From NCBI GenBank assembly GCA_008973525.1, contig WACJ01000529.1, positions 1,426,001 through 1,490,000 of the forward strand: DNA of 64,000 nt, in the 5' to 3' direction. Below the pieces are notes generated by a model. That model saw only the letters and a list, made by a program, of their open reading frames with translations, searched no databases and was not told where the DNA came from. Below are positions 47,549 to 61,290 of this stretch, piece after piece. The position numbers were made by a program, and so were the translations under genes. The DNA is from Stenopsyche tienmushanensis (Eukaryota; Arthropoda; Insecta; Trichoptera; Stenopsychidae). The first letter of the stretch is position 1, and each line of letters opens with the position of its first letter.

Positions 47549-48410
47549 CACTCATCCCTTGATTTACGCTGTAGATACATTCCGAGAGAAAACGCAAAAA
47601 TCGAGAGTTCATATAAAGGAAGGGGAAAGGTTCCAGAAAACCGCGTAAAACGAGTACATTGTATTTACATATATATCTGCATAAAAAAAGAGAATTTTAT
47701 TAAGAAATACATTTAATAGCTCGACATAAATTTATAACATGTTTATAATTAAAGCATAATTATATAATGATAATTTTATTATTCTACCTCCTCACTGCTG
47801 TATTCTAATTCAACCATTTTTTAAATTTTTGGTTGGCTCTAAATCACTACTATCATCGGATTCAAACCCAGCAGCAGGCTTTTCTTCTCGTCTTATTAAA
47901 TAGTCCGTAACTATTTTTTGTGTTTTTTTTTCTCTTCTCTTCAAGTCTTTGTAAATTTCACTGTTTTACGAGCACAGGCTTTTAAAGTCTCGCTGAAATT
48001 TAACAGCACTTTCAATAACAGGATCAGTAGCCAAAACCTTATTTTCTAAGTGATTGATCATTTGTAAAATTTTTTAAATGTCTTTAGACGTAAATTTATT
48101 TGGTTTATTAGTAATGTCACTATCACTACTATCGCTACTTTCAACATTTTCTTTTTCGTTGTTTGACACCATATAAATTAATTCTTCTTCAACTATTTCC
48201 TGATCGACAAACAATTCATCGATGTCACTGAATTCTAAATTCTCCAACCCTTGTCCCAATGCTCTTGTTTAATTTAAAATACTGTTAAATGCTTCATTTC
48301 TTTCTTGATTACGTTAAAATACTTCTGGTCATACTGCTCTCCAACAAGCATTTAATATTGACTTTTTAATTTATTTAATTGCTAATCCTATATATTTCAC
48401 ACAACTTAAG
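47549..48410 (-). mobile_element. Tigger/pogo transposase C-terminal half with 3' terminus
   Basis: The minus strand reads LKKSILNACWRAVWPEVF-like sequence in shifted frames (about 48375-48315), then GLENLEFSDIDELFVDQEIV (about 48250-48190) and an acidic Ser-rich linker. NHLENKVLATDP and DFKSLC / DLKRREKKTQKIVTDYL (about 48060-47910) follow. This is the C-terminal end of Tigger-type DDE_1 transposases. The 3' flank ends in CACTCATCCCTTGATTTACG (plus strand, 47549), the usual Tigger terminus with paired inverted blocks (GCTGTAGATACATTCC) and TA at 47547-47548. The catalytic domain and 5' end are missing. Confidence 0.82.
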
Positions 48411-51400
48411 ATCGTGACATTTTTTTAGGCCCGAAATGCAAGGAGTCGCTTGGTGCAATGGAGGAAGTTACAGACGTTTGGTCCTAGAAATGGGAGTAAT
48501 CTGATGCAATATACGCATTTGTGTGACAAACATGTTTGAATTTGCAAATACTAGATCTTTTTATATTTAAAATCTCAGCGATTTACAAAAAAAACTTTTA
48601 TATACTGCAGATATCATTTCATCATTTTTTAATGAATTATTAAATATAAGGTCAAAAATACTCGATAGGGAATTATGAAAAAACGCGATCGAAACGTGAC
48701 CTGATTACATTTTTTTTCAAAATGTATCAACAAATAAATGTATTGGTTCGCCTTTTCGACGTAAATTTGAACTGGAAACAGTGTCATGAATGAGTAATTT
48801 GGCAGGCGAAATTGAGGAAAGTCAACTCTGAAACAATGATTTATGATAAACTTCTACTTCTTTGTAAGTTTGGCAACATAAATGGTCATTAAAAGAGAAA
48901 GTCTCATTCGCTATCGGTTACAAAGGACGTAAAAAAATTGGACAATAAACTTTATCGGTCGGAAAATATTAAACGATTATGGCCATTACAACTTTTCTAG
49001 TTTCCTACAATCTATCGCTTTTGTACGGCATACGCGACATCTTTACTATAATACAACAGTATACCGAGTGTAACGGAGAAATACATTTTATTAGATGTAT
49101 TTTCAAGCAAAATATATGGTGGACTTTATTAAATTAAAATATAATTTTCAATATAAAAAAAACATTTTTATCTCGGTCGGTATAAGTCGGTATGCGACCA
49201 AATTTCATTACGAATAGTGCAACGAGAATACGTTATAAAAGAACGTATTGTGGGTCGTCGTCAAAGGTTTTATGTATTAAAAAAAATACCTTCAAAATCA
49301 ATGAGTTTTTGAGATTAACTCAATCAGATATAGATTAAAAATACTTTTATTCACGCAGAAAGTAGAATATTCAAGTTCAATAGGGCGAAATTTCATAAAC
49401 AATTTCACTCTTATATTATCATTTTTTTTGGGGCTAGATAGAAATAACAATCGTATAAAAATACGCATTTGTTAATATTTAATGTGGTCATTCAAAAAAT
49501 AGAATCTACTGATTGTGTAAAAAATATTTTTTCTATGATAATAGGATCAGACGTTTTTATTGTTTTCATTAGACATAAGAAATTCATCCATTAAGAATCG
49601 TTCGTTTATGTTTGGATTCGGATTTGTTGAGCTGTAATCTTTTTTTATTACCAAGGAGCCATTTCATCACAAGGTCACCGGGATGCTGAAAGAACCCAGG
49701 AAAATCGATGGGATGGATCGTCTAATAAAAATTGACCATTCTAACAATGTGGATCAGCTTTGGAAAAATATTCGAGTAAATTTATAATCCAATATCCGTT
49801 GATCGTTAAACAGTAACAATGGCAATACATTGAACTAAATAAAGAATGAGCCTTTATTGAATTTGTCGTCATTGATTTATGACCTGACGCTCTTCATCAT
49901 ATCTCTCGTCCACGTCTGATTCATATGCAAGTTCTCGTTGATATTATGAATGTCGATCGATTTCATTTCGTTTTTGCATCAATATTTTATTATCATCGTT
50001 TTATCAAAATCAATTTAAAATGTCTTTTATATTATAGATCTGTTCCTAATATTCCTGCATATATAGGAAGACATTCATATTTTAGCTTTACGGGCTGCGC
50101 TGGATTTAATCACAACTTGTAAATCCAATCGCATTAGTCTTACCCGAACGGCTTCATGATGGATATCCTGATCATCAAACCATGCTTGATTCATTCAAGG
50201 TTCTACACTTAGGAGGAACCATCTTCCCTTCAAATTCGTTAATTACGTTCGGAAACTATGAAATATATCTGGTTAGGCAAGTTAATCAAAGTCCGCCATG
50301 TTTCGCCGAAGTTGAACCCTCAAGTTGTATATCTACTGAGATTATCGGTTTTGCAATAGACAGTTACAAAATAATCACGGGACATCTTGCGGATATTAAA
50401 ACGGATGATTAATTAGTCTAAGTCTTCTATATTTCTTCACAGACTAACATTTTGAGTTGGGTATTTTGATTTACGCACCTATATTAGCGCATAATTTAAA
50501 GCCTCAAATTTGCGAGCGCAAATTTATCATCCAGGCAATCTTATGTATTAATACTTATTTGGCGTTTTTCATACAAACTTAAAATGCACATAGTATGTGT
50601 AGCATGAAATGTTAGCATAAAGTCTATCGGTCAAAGTTGGAAGAGCAATTCAAATAAGAAGACGTATATACTTCTTGTCCGTGGTGAAGATAGAAAGTTT
50701 CTAAGTCAGTCTTCACCGTTTCTTAATAGCCTGGAAAGATTTATGCTCCGTTTCCGATTGCTAAACCAACATTTACTCGAAGCCGCCAAGCTTTTGCTTG
50801 CGCCGTAAAGCTTGAAAAGCTCATTGTAAAGAGTTTAAAGCTAGGGATTCACACATGCCGATGGGTAGTTTTCAGACAATATCACTATGCATATTGAAAG
50901 AATCGAAAATGTGAATTTAATGCATTTTCTTTCAGCCAAATTCACAAATGATGTAAGCAATAGAGAGTTTTCTATGAAATTTGTTCTTCATAATCTCTAT
51001 TACGAATTATGCAAGAATCAAATTATGAATATGATGAGATTTAAAATACAAAGTTGTAAGCTCTATTCATATAATTTAATCACCTTAATATTCAATTTTA
51101 AGCAAAAAATATGATTAATTCTGCCTAGATGAATATGAAAAACAGCAATTTTAAATATATTGTGTCTAATTAGTAGAGTAATTTCATTGAAAAATGTTTT
51201 TCTTGTTAATGTTCAAATCCAAGAATCGATTTAATATTTGCTATATTAGATCCTCAACTTACACTTATTCTAATAATTCAAGTATTATACATATCCTAAC
51301 ATAGAAGTAGTACCCGAAGAAAATGTTGTACCACCAATAGAGGATGAAAATCAAAAGGTGATTAACATAGTTCGTTGAATTGGTGGATAAGGATTTGATC

Positions 51401-51444
51401 TTTTTGACATTCAAGACATCGAATAAATATTAAACCTACCATAA
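48411..51444. other. Mostly AT-rich, nothing recognised
   Basis: A 76-codon plus-strand frame at 50182-50412 lies in a less AT-rich patch (50100-50420) without a known domain. At 51300-51375 a short run reads IEVVPEENVVPPIEDENQK in one frame, too short to assign. Confidence 0.5.
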
Positions 51445-51448
51445 TTAA

Positions 51449-52133
51449 CTCTTTCATCGCTGCGTCCACTAGATATGCGCGACGAACGTTCCCCGCGGAA
51501 GCCCGGTCGCGTAATTTTGGTAGACGTCTTCTTTCTCCGCTTAAATACGACTTAACCAGTCATTTCGTTTTTATTTTATGGTATCAGCACATTCAATTAT
51601 AAAATAAACAGAATATAAAAAATAAATATAACATTCAAACACAACCTTTTTACTGGCAATCGAGAATTTTCTCATATTTTCGTAACAGAGTACAATTCAT
51701 TCTAATAGATTTGCCTTGCGAATTTTTATTAATTTCTAAACCGTGCAACGCTTCTTTCGCTTACTTCTTTTTATTGTCGGGCCTAGCATTTTCCGACCCT
51801 TACTAAAAGTTCCCGGAATTTTCTGAATTGAGTATAAAAAAATATATGTATATGTTTGCAAAAAGTATACTTTTCAACTGAATTAAGGTACTGAGGTAAG
51901 AGCAGTGAAATCTTAAACAGTTTCCGAAAAACGAATCCAGCATCTCACTGTTACGTATTTCTATAACGACTTACAAATGTTAACTTTATGAACGTCTTTC
52001 TATAATGTCTTCCAGATGACAACTGTCTAAATATATTTTGAAATCGACCTCGAAACGTATTTCTATCCTTATCTGTTCGCAAAAGCAAAGTGAATGCTTT
52101 CATTTGTTTAATTCAAGTTGGGCGACGAAAGTG
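51449..52133 (-). mobile_element. piggyBac-like non-autonomous element, left copy (TTAA-flanked)
   Basis: TTAA flanks both ends (51445-51448 and 52134-52137). Twelve-base inverted ends read CTCTTTCATCGC (51449) and, on the minus strand, CACTTTCGTCGC (52133). The minus strand retains part of the Cys-rich transposase C-terminus (HGLEINKNSQGKSI, NCTL) but loses about 130 bp relative to the right copy at 56366-57136, including the second Cys pair. Only the terminal part of a transposase is present, so it depends on another source. Confidence 0.8.
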
Positions 52134-52137
52134 TTAA

Positions 52138-52165
52138 GCGGAATTTTCACAACATTAACGTACTC
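52138..52165 (-). repeat. Shared flank just outside the left piggyBac-like copy
   Basis: The 28 bp beyond the inner TTAA match 56336-56361 (AGTACGTTAATGTTGTGAAA on the minus strand here, plus strand there). Similarity therefore runs past the element ends into the enclosed segment. Confidence 0.7.
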
Positions 52166-55100
52166 CGCTGATCTTGAAAAAGAGTCGAACACGTGATAGC
52201 GATGATGAATGAATGATATTATTAGTTTTTTCAATAAATATGTAAAGGTAGATTTTGTCGATTGTTTAGTAAAAAAAATAAAGAGTATTAACAAACTTTG
52301 ATTTTTTTTTAACGCAAAGACTATTTTTGTATGAACTTCAAGCTTCTTGTTATATATATTTGAATTATACGACGTTTTTGGGAACCTATACGAGGCTTAG
52401 ATGTACTGTACAGAATAAAAACGAACATATGATAACGCTATGAGATGTCTTAATATTTTGAAATACAATACCAATCGAGATTACTGTTTAAAATCTGTAG
52501 TAATGCGAAGTATTTACATTAAAGTACGCTCATATTTTACGCTAAGTAAAAAATATTTCCACAGACACATAATATACGATAAACGCAATTAAAACATGAT
52601 TCAATACATGCAAATCATCTCTTTTACTCTTGCTAGTAGGATAAAAAAATTGCATGAATATTGGCATAAATAAGAAGTGTTTTTCAAGGTCACTGGTACA
52701 CATATCCAACACGAAATATATATGTAGGTCTTGTATAATTGCTTAGCTCAATGGATGGATCCATATAGTAGTATCTGATCAAATCCATGAAATTATAAGA
52801 CGAATGGGCTGGTTGCCCAAAATACGCCACGAGTAGCGTCTTTTCTTCCATTGTCCATTATCAGAAGTTCGGAGTTTTGTGCGGAGGTCGACGGTTTTCG
52901 GAGAGCTCCGTAGTTATCCGGTTTTCACCCTTTCGGATGTTTAAGCTGATCACGTCCCATCGATGACCCGTGCTTAGCCTACATGTTTACCTTATCGCCT
53001 CCATTATTTATGGTCAGGAGAAGGCCTTCGCTCGTTTGTATGGCCAAACTGCCCTGGCGGTCGTTCGGGCCAACCCTTTTACGAAATTAGTATGAAACAA
53101 TATAAGCAATCAATCATGGCTTCGGGGAGCAATTAAACCTCCCATCTGTCTGTTGGATATTGTCGGCTTAGCTTATCAATAAAGCTTATTATGACATTTT
53201 ATTGAAAAACTTGTTGAATGGGCCCTTTCACTCGTTCAGTATTTCATACAAGCATTTTATTATGTCATTATACATATACTTCAAAATATTTAAACGAATA
53301 GAAAACATGAATAGAAAGATGATTCGTTTTTAATAAGATAATATGCATTAATTAATATGCAGCTGGAATATGTTGGCTTTTATACCAAAACGGAACAGTT
53401 TCTTTAAATTTGTAATCCTTATTGTAGTCGGAATTCTATCGCTAAAATATAATTTCTTGGTAATTAAAAAAATAATTGTTGAATTTACATTTTTTTAATA
53501 AATCAACAAGTAATAATTTTTCAATTACGTGCAATTATGCTGATTGTGTGTAAAATTACAGTGTTTATATCAAGCTATAACATTTTCATTGTTGGGCCAG
53601 TAAAAAAAATGCAAAGAATCTACAGTGTAGAGCTTTGATCCACTGTATTTAATTAATGTCGGTGCAATATGTTCAGCATGTTTTATTCTTGGCAATTTGG
53701 CAGCATGTGGATAGACTATGCGATAGTTCGATAAGAAAAGGATCAGTTGGGACTTTATTGATAAACTCGTCGGAAACCCGAGCTTCCAGCATTGTGTATA
53801 TTGCAATAAGCTGACGTCGAAGAGCTGACCTTCCTGTTGTTTGCAAGATCAGTGTCCACCAAAGAAGGTTTTCATGGAGTTTGCGACGTTTGAAATTTGA
53901 TTTTGACCCGAAATTTGCATACTTGATACGGGACTCTCCTACTAAAATATTGTATTATCTATTTAGGACAACACGTAAATATGTTTGCATGAAATAATAA
54001 TACATACCTTGGACGAAGCTAAATATTTAATATTTAAAAAGGTCGCGGGAACTTCCGTTCAGAAATATGTTATACTCCTTAAAAATTCTACATCATTCTC
54101 GGAAAGATACAAAGTCTCTTCTCATTATATTGCTTTGCTATTTGCTTACACATGTCAAAGGCATCGCTGAACTTTGATATTTGATATTAAAATATCGTAT
54201 GCAATATTAAGGACTCTCGGGACGGGTATAGGACACCATTATTGATGCATGAGCTTACCGAATTCAATTTATATGGGATCATCGGTTTTGGGTGTGTGAA
54301 TCTGATATTTTTTAATATTGGATCTAACGCGTGGCGATATACTTACCAAGGAGCAAGATATTGGGTCGAATTCGAAATTTGCTTAAAGGGGAAAATTTAT
54401 TCAAAGTATTTCCAAAAAATAATAATACCGCACGTCGGTGAAGACTTACTCGAAAACTTATAATATCTTGTACTTTCAACATGGAATTCTTAGCCGTGGA
54501 AGGTATTCACTAAAGGCTTTCAGAGGAAGTTGTCAGACGACACTTTGCCGATCTGCTTATAATCCATTTGCGAGCTCAAAGGCGAGAGTAGAACTTTTAG
54601 TGAATATCGAAAGCTGTACGTTAGCATCAAGAACTGTAGATTAATTGGATTTTCTCGACAATTATTTAGTTTAATTAGGTTTAAACATAACTTTCATTAA
54701 AATTCCTGCTCTTTCCACGTCTTCGAAGATTGAAAATTGAAGGAAAAATTATCAAAGTACTTTCTTTAGGAGTTACGCATCTTTAAAGGGCAAAATCGTT
54801 AATTTTGATCGCTCTCAGATTGAGACTTTTGCTTTTCATGCTTATAAATAACTTTAATTAAAAGTTCAAATAATATACCTGTCAACTGGTGAATAAAGAA
54901 TGAGAATAAGGCGTACTCCAGTTAATCTATTGTAGCTCATAAAATATATTGTTGTTATAAGATAAAATTTGTTTATTATTTATCATTAATATCAAGATCA
55001 ACTATATTAATATACATTGAATGATATAATTTTAAAACATAAACTTTAAATGTATTTCTATAACATGAAAAAATAATTAAACTGATATCTCTTATCTTAT

Positions 55101-56335
55101 TTATGGCATTCATTTTTAAAATAAGGTAATTTCTCTGCCGCATCCTGTACATAAGATCTAATATTTTATACCTTCAATCAATATGATTTAATTTTAAATT
55201 TAATTTAAGTTCTATTATTATTAGGGGAAAAAAATGTCAGAGAACTCCAATGACATTAAAATGAAGCAAAATGTTAGAATTTTCTTACAAAATATTTTAT
55301 TTTAGTCATGTTAGCGCATTTCAATTGTAACCAAATTACAAAAGTAATTAAAAAATGAGCTACGAAGAAAATTGACTAGCTATATCGATGTGGCGAAACT
55401 ACAAACGGAAATGTAGTGAAATTCATCGACTACTTTACAATATCTCTTTGAGTCTTTGAATGATTGAGTTTGAGAATTTGAATAGAATCAATTTGTTTTT
55501 ATATTTTAAAGTTGGATATTTCATGTGAAAAAACAGGAAGATTATTTTAATTTATATTATTTCAAAAGGGTGCATTTTTATATGAAGATTCTATCAAATC
55601 TTGCTCATTGTAAAAACATGTACCAATAATGCATTGAAAATGTTTTCTTGTTGTTCAATTTCATCTCAAGAATATGCTGTTTCTACTTGATTATTATGTA
55701 TGTATATTTAATCTCTCTTGTCATATTTTTGTTGCGTTTTGATCTACTGAATACAAGAAAAGTCTACTTCTCATTTTTATTACTTTGAAATATTATAGAG
55801 TGGTCCATTTCAGATGTTACAAAGGAGCGTTACGTGTTCAGATGCTTATTATTCTTTTGTGAGTATCTCGGCGGGTGTGGGGGTGGATGCCTTATGAGTC
55901 CGAAAGAAGCAATATTTCTGTTACTGAAAGAAAACGAGTTCGTCTCTCGGGGAGCACCTTAATCCTGCAAGGAGCATTGAAAAGGGGGGAAAAGGTCCTT
56001 TCAAGGCAGCCTCTAAATTGAATGTCATGTCGGAGGATGACAGGCCAGGAAGTTAAAGACTATATTACTCGCGCCATCCGTAAATACGGCTCACAAAAAG
56101 GAATCGGCAAGGATGGCTGGAATGAGAAATTGCCGACGGTTCATTAGTGATATCTCTATGTGTACATTACACTTTCATATATTTAAACTCATTATAAATA
56201 GCATGCGCAAAGATGACGATTTATTAATGTCTAGGTGTCCTTATATAATATTGAGGTACTTTGGAACTGCGTATACTTTATGCAAAATTATTGATTCCAA
56301 CCGCACTGAAATATCTTAATTTTAAATTTAAAAAA
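52166..56335. other. Segment enclosed by the inverted piggyBac-like pair; nothing recognised
   Basis: The 4.2 kb between the arms hold no recognisable gene. 52810-53110 is clearly GC-richer than its surroundings and could be a repeat or regulatory island. 54240-54640 contains overlapping frames of 73 and 68 codons without known domains. 55800-56110 is slightly GC-richer. If anything is carried by the inverted pair, it would be here. Confidence 0.45.
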
Positions 56336-56365
56336 GTACGTTAATGTTGTGAAAAATCCGCTTAA

Positions 56366-57136
56366 CACTTTCGTCGCCCAGCTTGAATTAAACAAACGAA
56401 AGCAAAGTGAATGCGAACAGATAAGGATAGGAATACGTTTCGAGGTCGATCTCGAAAGATATTTAGACAGTTGTCGTCTGGAAGACATTATAGAAAGACG
56501 TTCATAAAGTTAACATTTGTAAGTCGTTATAGAAATACGTAACAGTGAGATGCTGGATTCGTTTTTCGGAAACTGTTTAAGATTTCACTGCTTTTACCCC
56601 AGTAACTTAATTCAGTTGAAAAGTATACTATTTTTGCAAACATATCATTTTTTTTATACTCAAATCAGAAAATTCCGGGAACTTCTAGTAAGATAATGGT
56701 TGTGGTGGAAAAATGCTAGGCCCGATAATGAAAATAAGAAAGCGAAAAAAGCGTTTCACGGTTTAGAAGTTCATAAAAATCCTCAGGGCAAAAATGTAGG
56801 AAGGAATTGTACTCTTTGTTACAAACATATGAGACAAATTCTCAATCGCCAGGAAGCAGAAAAAAATCTAAAAAGGATCTCAACATATGGTTCTAATGAT
56901 TCAAAATCACCTCATATGTGTTTGAATTGTTTTAATGAATACAATACTACATCATATAATGTTGTATTTTAATTTAAACATAATTTTATCTATATTTTAA
57001 TTATATGTTTTTATATGTTATATTATATATTTTTTTTAATATTTTGTTTATTTTATAATTGCATGTGATAATTCTATTAAATAGAAATGAAATAGTGGTA
57101 ACAAAAAATAGTCTGGTAGACGCAGCGACGAACGAG
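56366..57136 (+). mobile_element. piggyBac-like non-autonomous element, right copy (TTAA-flanked)
   Basis: Bounded by TTAA at 56362-56365 and 57137-57140, with inverted ends CACTTTCGTCGC (56366) and CTCGTTCGTCGC (minus strand from 57136). A 90-codon frame (56700-56972) keeps the piggyBac C-terminal Cys-rich domain: NCTLCYKHMRQILNRQEAEK followed by PHMCLNCFNEYNT, with two C-x2-C pairs. No DDD catalytic core is present in 771 bp. The upstream part is non-coding and common to the left copy. It is inverted relative to 51449-52133. Confidence 0.85.
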
Positions 57137-57140
57137 TTAA

Positions 57141-60100
57141 ATGCACGCAATGATGCTGTAGAAGGTATTACAAAAATTCAATTAATAAAAAATATTTTAA
57201 ACTTTTCTTATGCGAGTCTCCATATTAGCAAATCATAGAAAAAATATAATTGTATATACTAAATACTGAATATAAATACATATTGAAAAATATCATATCA
57301 CTTGTTATTGATTTAAATGGTTTTTGTGCAAAATGTACAGAAAACTTCTTATTTTAAATGTAAATATTGAAAGGCATTATATCATTGATGTTTCATGCTT
57401 GAATTGAGGAAGAAAAAAAATCTTGTATTTAAAATAAAACTATCATCGTCTATAATATATTTTGCACATTAATTAATATTTTTATTCGCTCATTGAGCTG
57501 AAAAAAATCTTCATGAATATGTTCAATATTTTGCGCTTGAAATACTTCATACATTTTATAGTTATGCACATAATATCCTTATTATAAGTTCGCTTCAATA
57601 TCAAAAATTCATTTTGAATTTGCGACATTTTTTTAAAGTGAAACGAATTCTTTGATAATTGAGATCTAAAAATACGATTTGTTGTTTGTTTATTACAGTT
57701 ATTAAGCTTTGAACATTTATTTATGACTTCAACCCACAATGAAGGCTTAATGTCACACAAATTAAGCGTTCATTAAGCCTTGTTTAGGCATTGTATGATA
57801 TGATAATGGTACATGGAGATATTTTTCAAAATGTGTACGTATAGTTGTCGAATAAGGTTAAATCCGTAAAAGCCACTACAAGACGTACCACAGAGCAGGT
57901 ACAAAGGCGAAATAGAACTAGAGGATTAGTCGAAAAGTTTTAATTGATAAAAGTGGAACGGAGGAGCAAAGAGAACTTTCTTAATACGTGTGCCCATTCC
58001 ACAAAACACAAAGTGAGATCGTTAATTCATATTAGAAGAACACTTCCCCATCCAGAGCTTTGTTTGTTGTGTGTAAAGGTTGTTCATCGAGAGAAAGCTT
58101 TAAGGCGATGCAAGACGCTGTTCTTACTATTGGTCTTTCTGATGAAATGTTCGCTGTGAAAAACCGTTAATTAAAGTAGTATAGACACTGCAAAGCTCTA
58201 AAATAACCATAAGAATGTGCCATACATTGTAGATTAAGGAATGTAACCATTTCAAAATATATGAGTTGAAGACGTCAATAATTTCTTAGTTCAAAATGTT
58301 TGTCAATCAGAATTGTCAAGAAATTGCTTATATTACCACAGTTTGTGTCTTCTACATATATTCAAATAAAATGATGTAGAAGGAATATAGGAATAAACCA
58401 GCTTTACATTACTTTTCGTATAAGGTTTAATTACTACAGTTACATTTGAATTGGAATCATAGGTTTCATTATTAATGACTATTTAACCGAACTTTTTTAA
58501 AAGTAAAAGCGATATATACCAAGTGTTGGGATAGTGGGTTAATTCCTGGACTCTTGTTATAGAGGTTTTGTTTCAAATACTGATTCTCTCCTTTCATACC
58601 TTTCCTAATAATTCTTTCTTTACTTAACTACGTCTGGAAGGCAAATGGGAAACCACCAAATTAAATAATTCATTCGTCAAAATCAGTAAAGACTTAAATT
58701 TAGTATAAAAATAATATATTAACATTTTGGCAAAGTAAAAATCAAAGAAAAAACTATTTAAAGAATGATTATTTAGAACTTGCCAGCAATTTAAAAAAGT
58801 AATATTGGCTATGCTTAAATTTTTCAAGGTTAGCCCTTGAGAAATGAAATATTTCCCATATTGGAATGAGTTTACAAGATTTTTTTAGGCTATTACATAT
58901 ACTATCCTCAGTTAAATCTTGATCGTTTTTTATTAGGTTCGTAAATATACGACTGTATTGGCAATTATCAAGATTATCCATAATCTTTCATAATAGCAAA
59001 GTTTGCGGGAATTGCACTTTTGAGTTTCGAATCAATACTTAATCAGTAAATCTATTCGAGTCACTAATGAATTTGGCCAAAAGTTGATGCCTAACTATTA
59101 CATTTCACAAAAAAAAAATCATGAACCAGATTACATTGTATATAAATATATGACTTATTTTCTTAGTTATTTTGTTATTCTACATATTGAAAAACATAAG
59201 TAAAACCATAGAGGAATTTGGACATGTATAATTTAATAGAAGAGCCTTACGATTTGTACATATGTTTGAAAAAAAATAAGCGAACATAAAAAAGGTCCTT
59301 TAATTAATATTTAAGCACATAAACAGTTTTCAACTATCCTCACAGTCCCTCAAGACACTTTGTTTCTTATTACTGATTCAGTGTGACCTTTCCTTTTTTT
59401 GGTTTATTTTAGCTTTATAACGTTTTCCCAGATGTCTATAATCTTTCAAGAAAAAAGTCTTTTAAAAATTTATACAAAAGTTTCGAGTCGCTCTCCGTCG
59501 CAAGTTTTGGATATTTTATTGATAATTTAAGATTTAAGTATCCCGAAAATTTGATTTTCAGCAAAAGTTCTGTGTTTTTTTTTTATAAATTTGCAAGTTT
59601 TAATATTCAAATTGATGGATCCGAGGAAACGAACTGGAACTGTTCTAAAAATGTAATATATTTCCACCGCCGGCTATAAAACAAAACAAAGGATCCAATA
59701 GGTAAAACCTTAGAGACATTCTGTTATTCTCGAAGTCGGAAAATATTATCTTACTGAAAATATGAAGGGATGCTTTTTATTTATGTTAAAACTACACGTG
59801 ATATTAGTTGATTTATATCAAAATATTCGGATAATACCTTGTTTGAGCATTTGAAAAATAACATACAATCTAAAAAATATTAAGAATGACTTTATCAAAT
59901 ATTAAATGAAAATATGAAAAAGAAATATGAGCTAAATATAAGTACAGAGTTGCTTACTATTTATATTCTGCGGGGGTGACAGTTATATTAAATTCAAACA
60001 CATATATTTTTATGCCTATATGTTTTGGTGTAAATTTGTCAATAATGAAAAAATATATATTTTATAGTTTTAGAGAGCCCACTTATCTTCAGACACTTTT

Positions 60101-61179
60101 CCAAATTGTTTGAGAGGAAACTGTACGTTTAGACTATTTGAAAATCTAGGAATCTATCAATATTTCCGATCAATTTTTCTAAATATTTTAAACCAAGTGT
60201 GGAACTTCTTAGTTCCGAAGATATTGTAAATTGCACCCAACCGTCCCAAAAATTCAATTTCAAGTTATAGAGGTAAAAAAATGCCCTTCAACTTCGCAGT
60301 TTATAAACCTCATAACTTCATACATCAAAGAAATAAGACTATCAACATTAGATACACGCTGGGAAAAAAATGATCAAAATCATGAGGGGGATTCAAATAT
60401 AACCCAGATTTTTTCTGTATAAATTTATTAGTAAAGTACAAATGGAATATTTTATTTTTCTATATAAATCCATCGGGTAGGAAGCTTCTTGGTCCTGTTA
60501 CTGAAGTAAAAAGGCAGGTTGTCTAGCTAACTCTCCAGATAATAATTTAAAAAATTGACATGTAATTGACATGAAAGACAATAATGTTCTTAGTTGTCAA
60601 TATGTCTTTGATAATGGATTTAATCTGATTATTTTGTTGATTGTTGAAATTGTGACTCGTGTTCACACAAACATATCTTGTTGTATCATATACTTTTATC
60701 GGATTCACGTGAGATTAAGTATAATTTCCACCAAAATTGAAAACAGATCGAATCCCTCCAAATAAAGGATTTTAAATTGGGGAGGCTGGAAGTATTAATA
60801 TCAGATCAGATCGATCGTCTCTATTCTGATGCATCCTGATTCATCATTCGAAAATCGTGTATTTAAAAAACAATATCCTATGAAGAACGCCTACGTTTTA
60901 AAATGAATGTACGCTCTTATGAAAAGCTTTGCCTGGTGTTCTCAGTTTCTTCCGTGCAATTATTTTAAATAGGAGGCATTGAAGAACGATGTCATAAATT
61001 CAAAATCGTCTATAATACGTGAAGTAATTGAAAAAAATTGCCATTTAAATATGTGAGAAGAAGGATGTCATTCCATCGTGTTGTTAGTATTAGTTGAGGC
61101 TTATAGGAAGACTCGATCGGTCCTATTGGGCTTTATACAAGAACGATGAGTTGACTTTCCTCTGGCACATTGCACATAA
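57141..61179. other. AT-rich non-coding stretch, nothing firmly recognised
   Basis: Short frames at 57944-58159 and 60231-60422 (plus) and 58624-58981 (minus) resemble nothing I know. A TTCCATTGGATAGGAAGGTT-like stretch at 60470-60495 vaguely resembles repeat family B at about 33950, but the match is too short to call. Confidence 0.45.
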
Positions 61180-61290
61180 AGAGAAGTTGTTATGCTAGCA
61201 GATGCTTTTGGCAAAGTTGGACGTTAGCAGCATCCATCTCATCAGCCCATAAGTTCAGGGTTCGATAGCCGTCTTTCGCTAGTGTAAACA
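61180..61290 (+). repeat. Possible tRNA-derived SINE head or tRNA pseudogene
   Basis: CTCATCAGCCCATAAGTTCA at about 61229 looks like the anticodon arm of a Met tRNA (CAT in the loop), followed by GGGTTCGATAG, a near-perfect B box. No closed acceptor stem can be drawn. No second copy was found in the window. Confidence 0.35.

Noticed and set aside
37330..48410. One Tigger element split into the fragments at 37330 and 47549
   Set aside because: The fragments lie on opposite strands 10 kb apart with unrelated elements between them.
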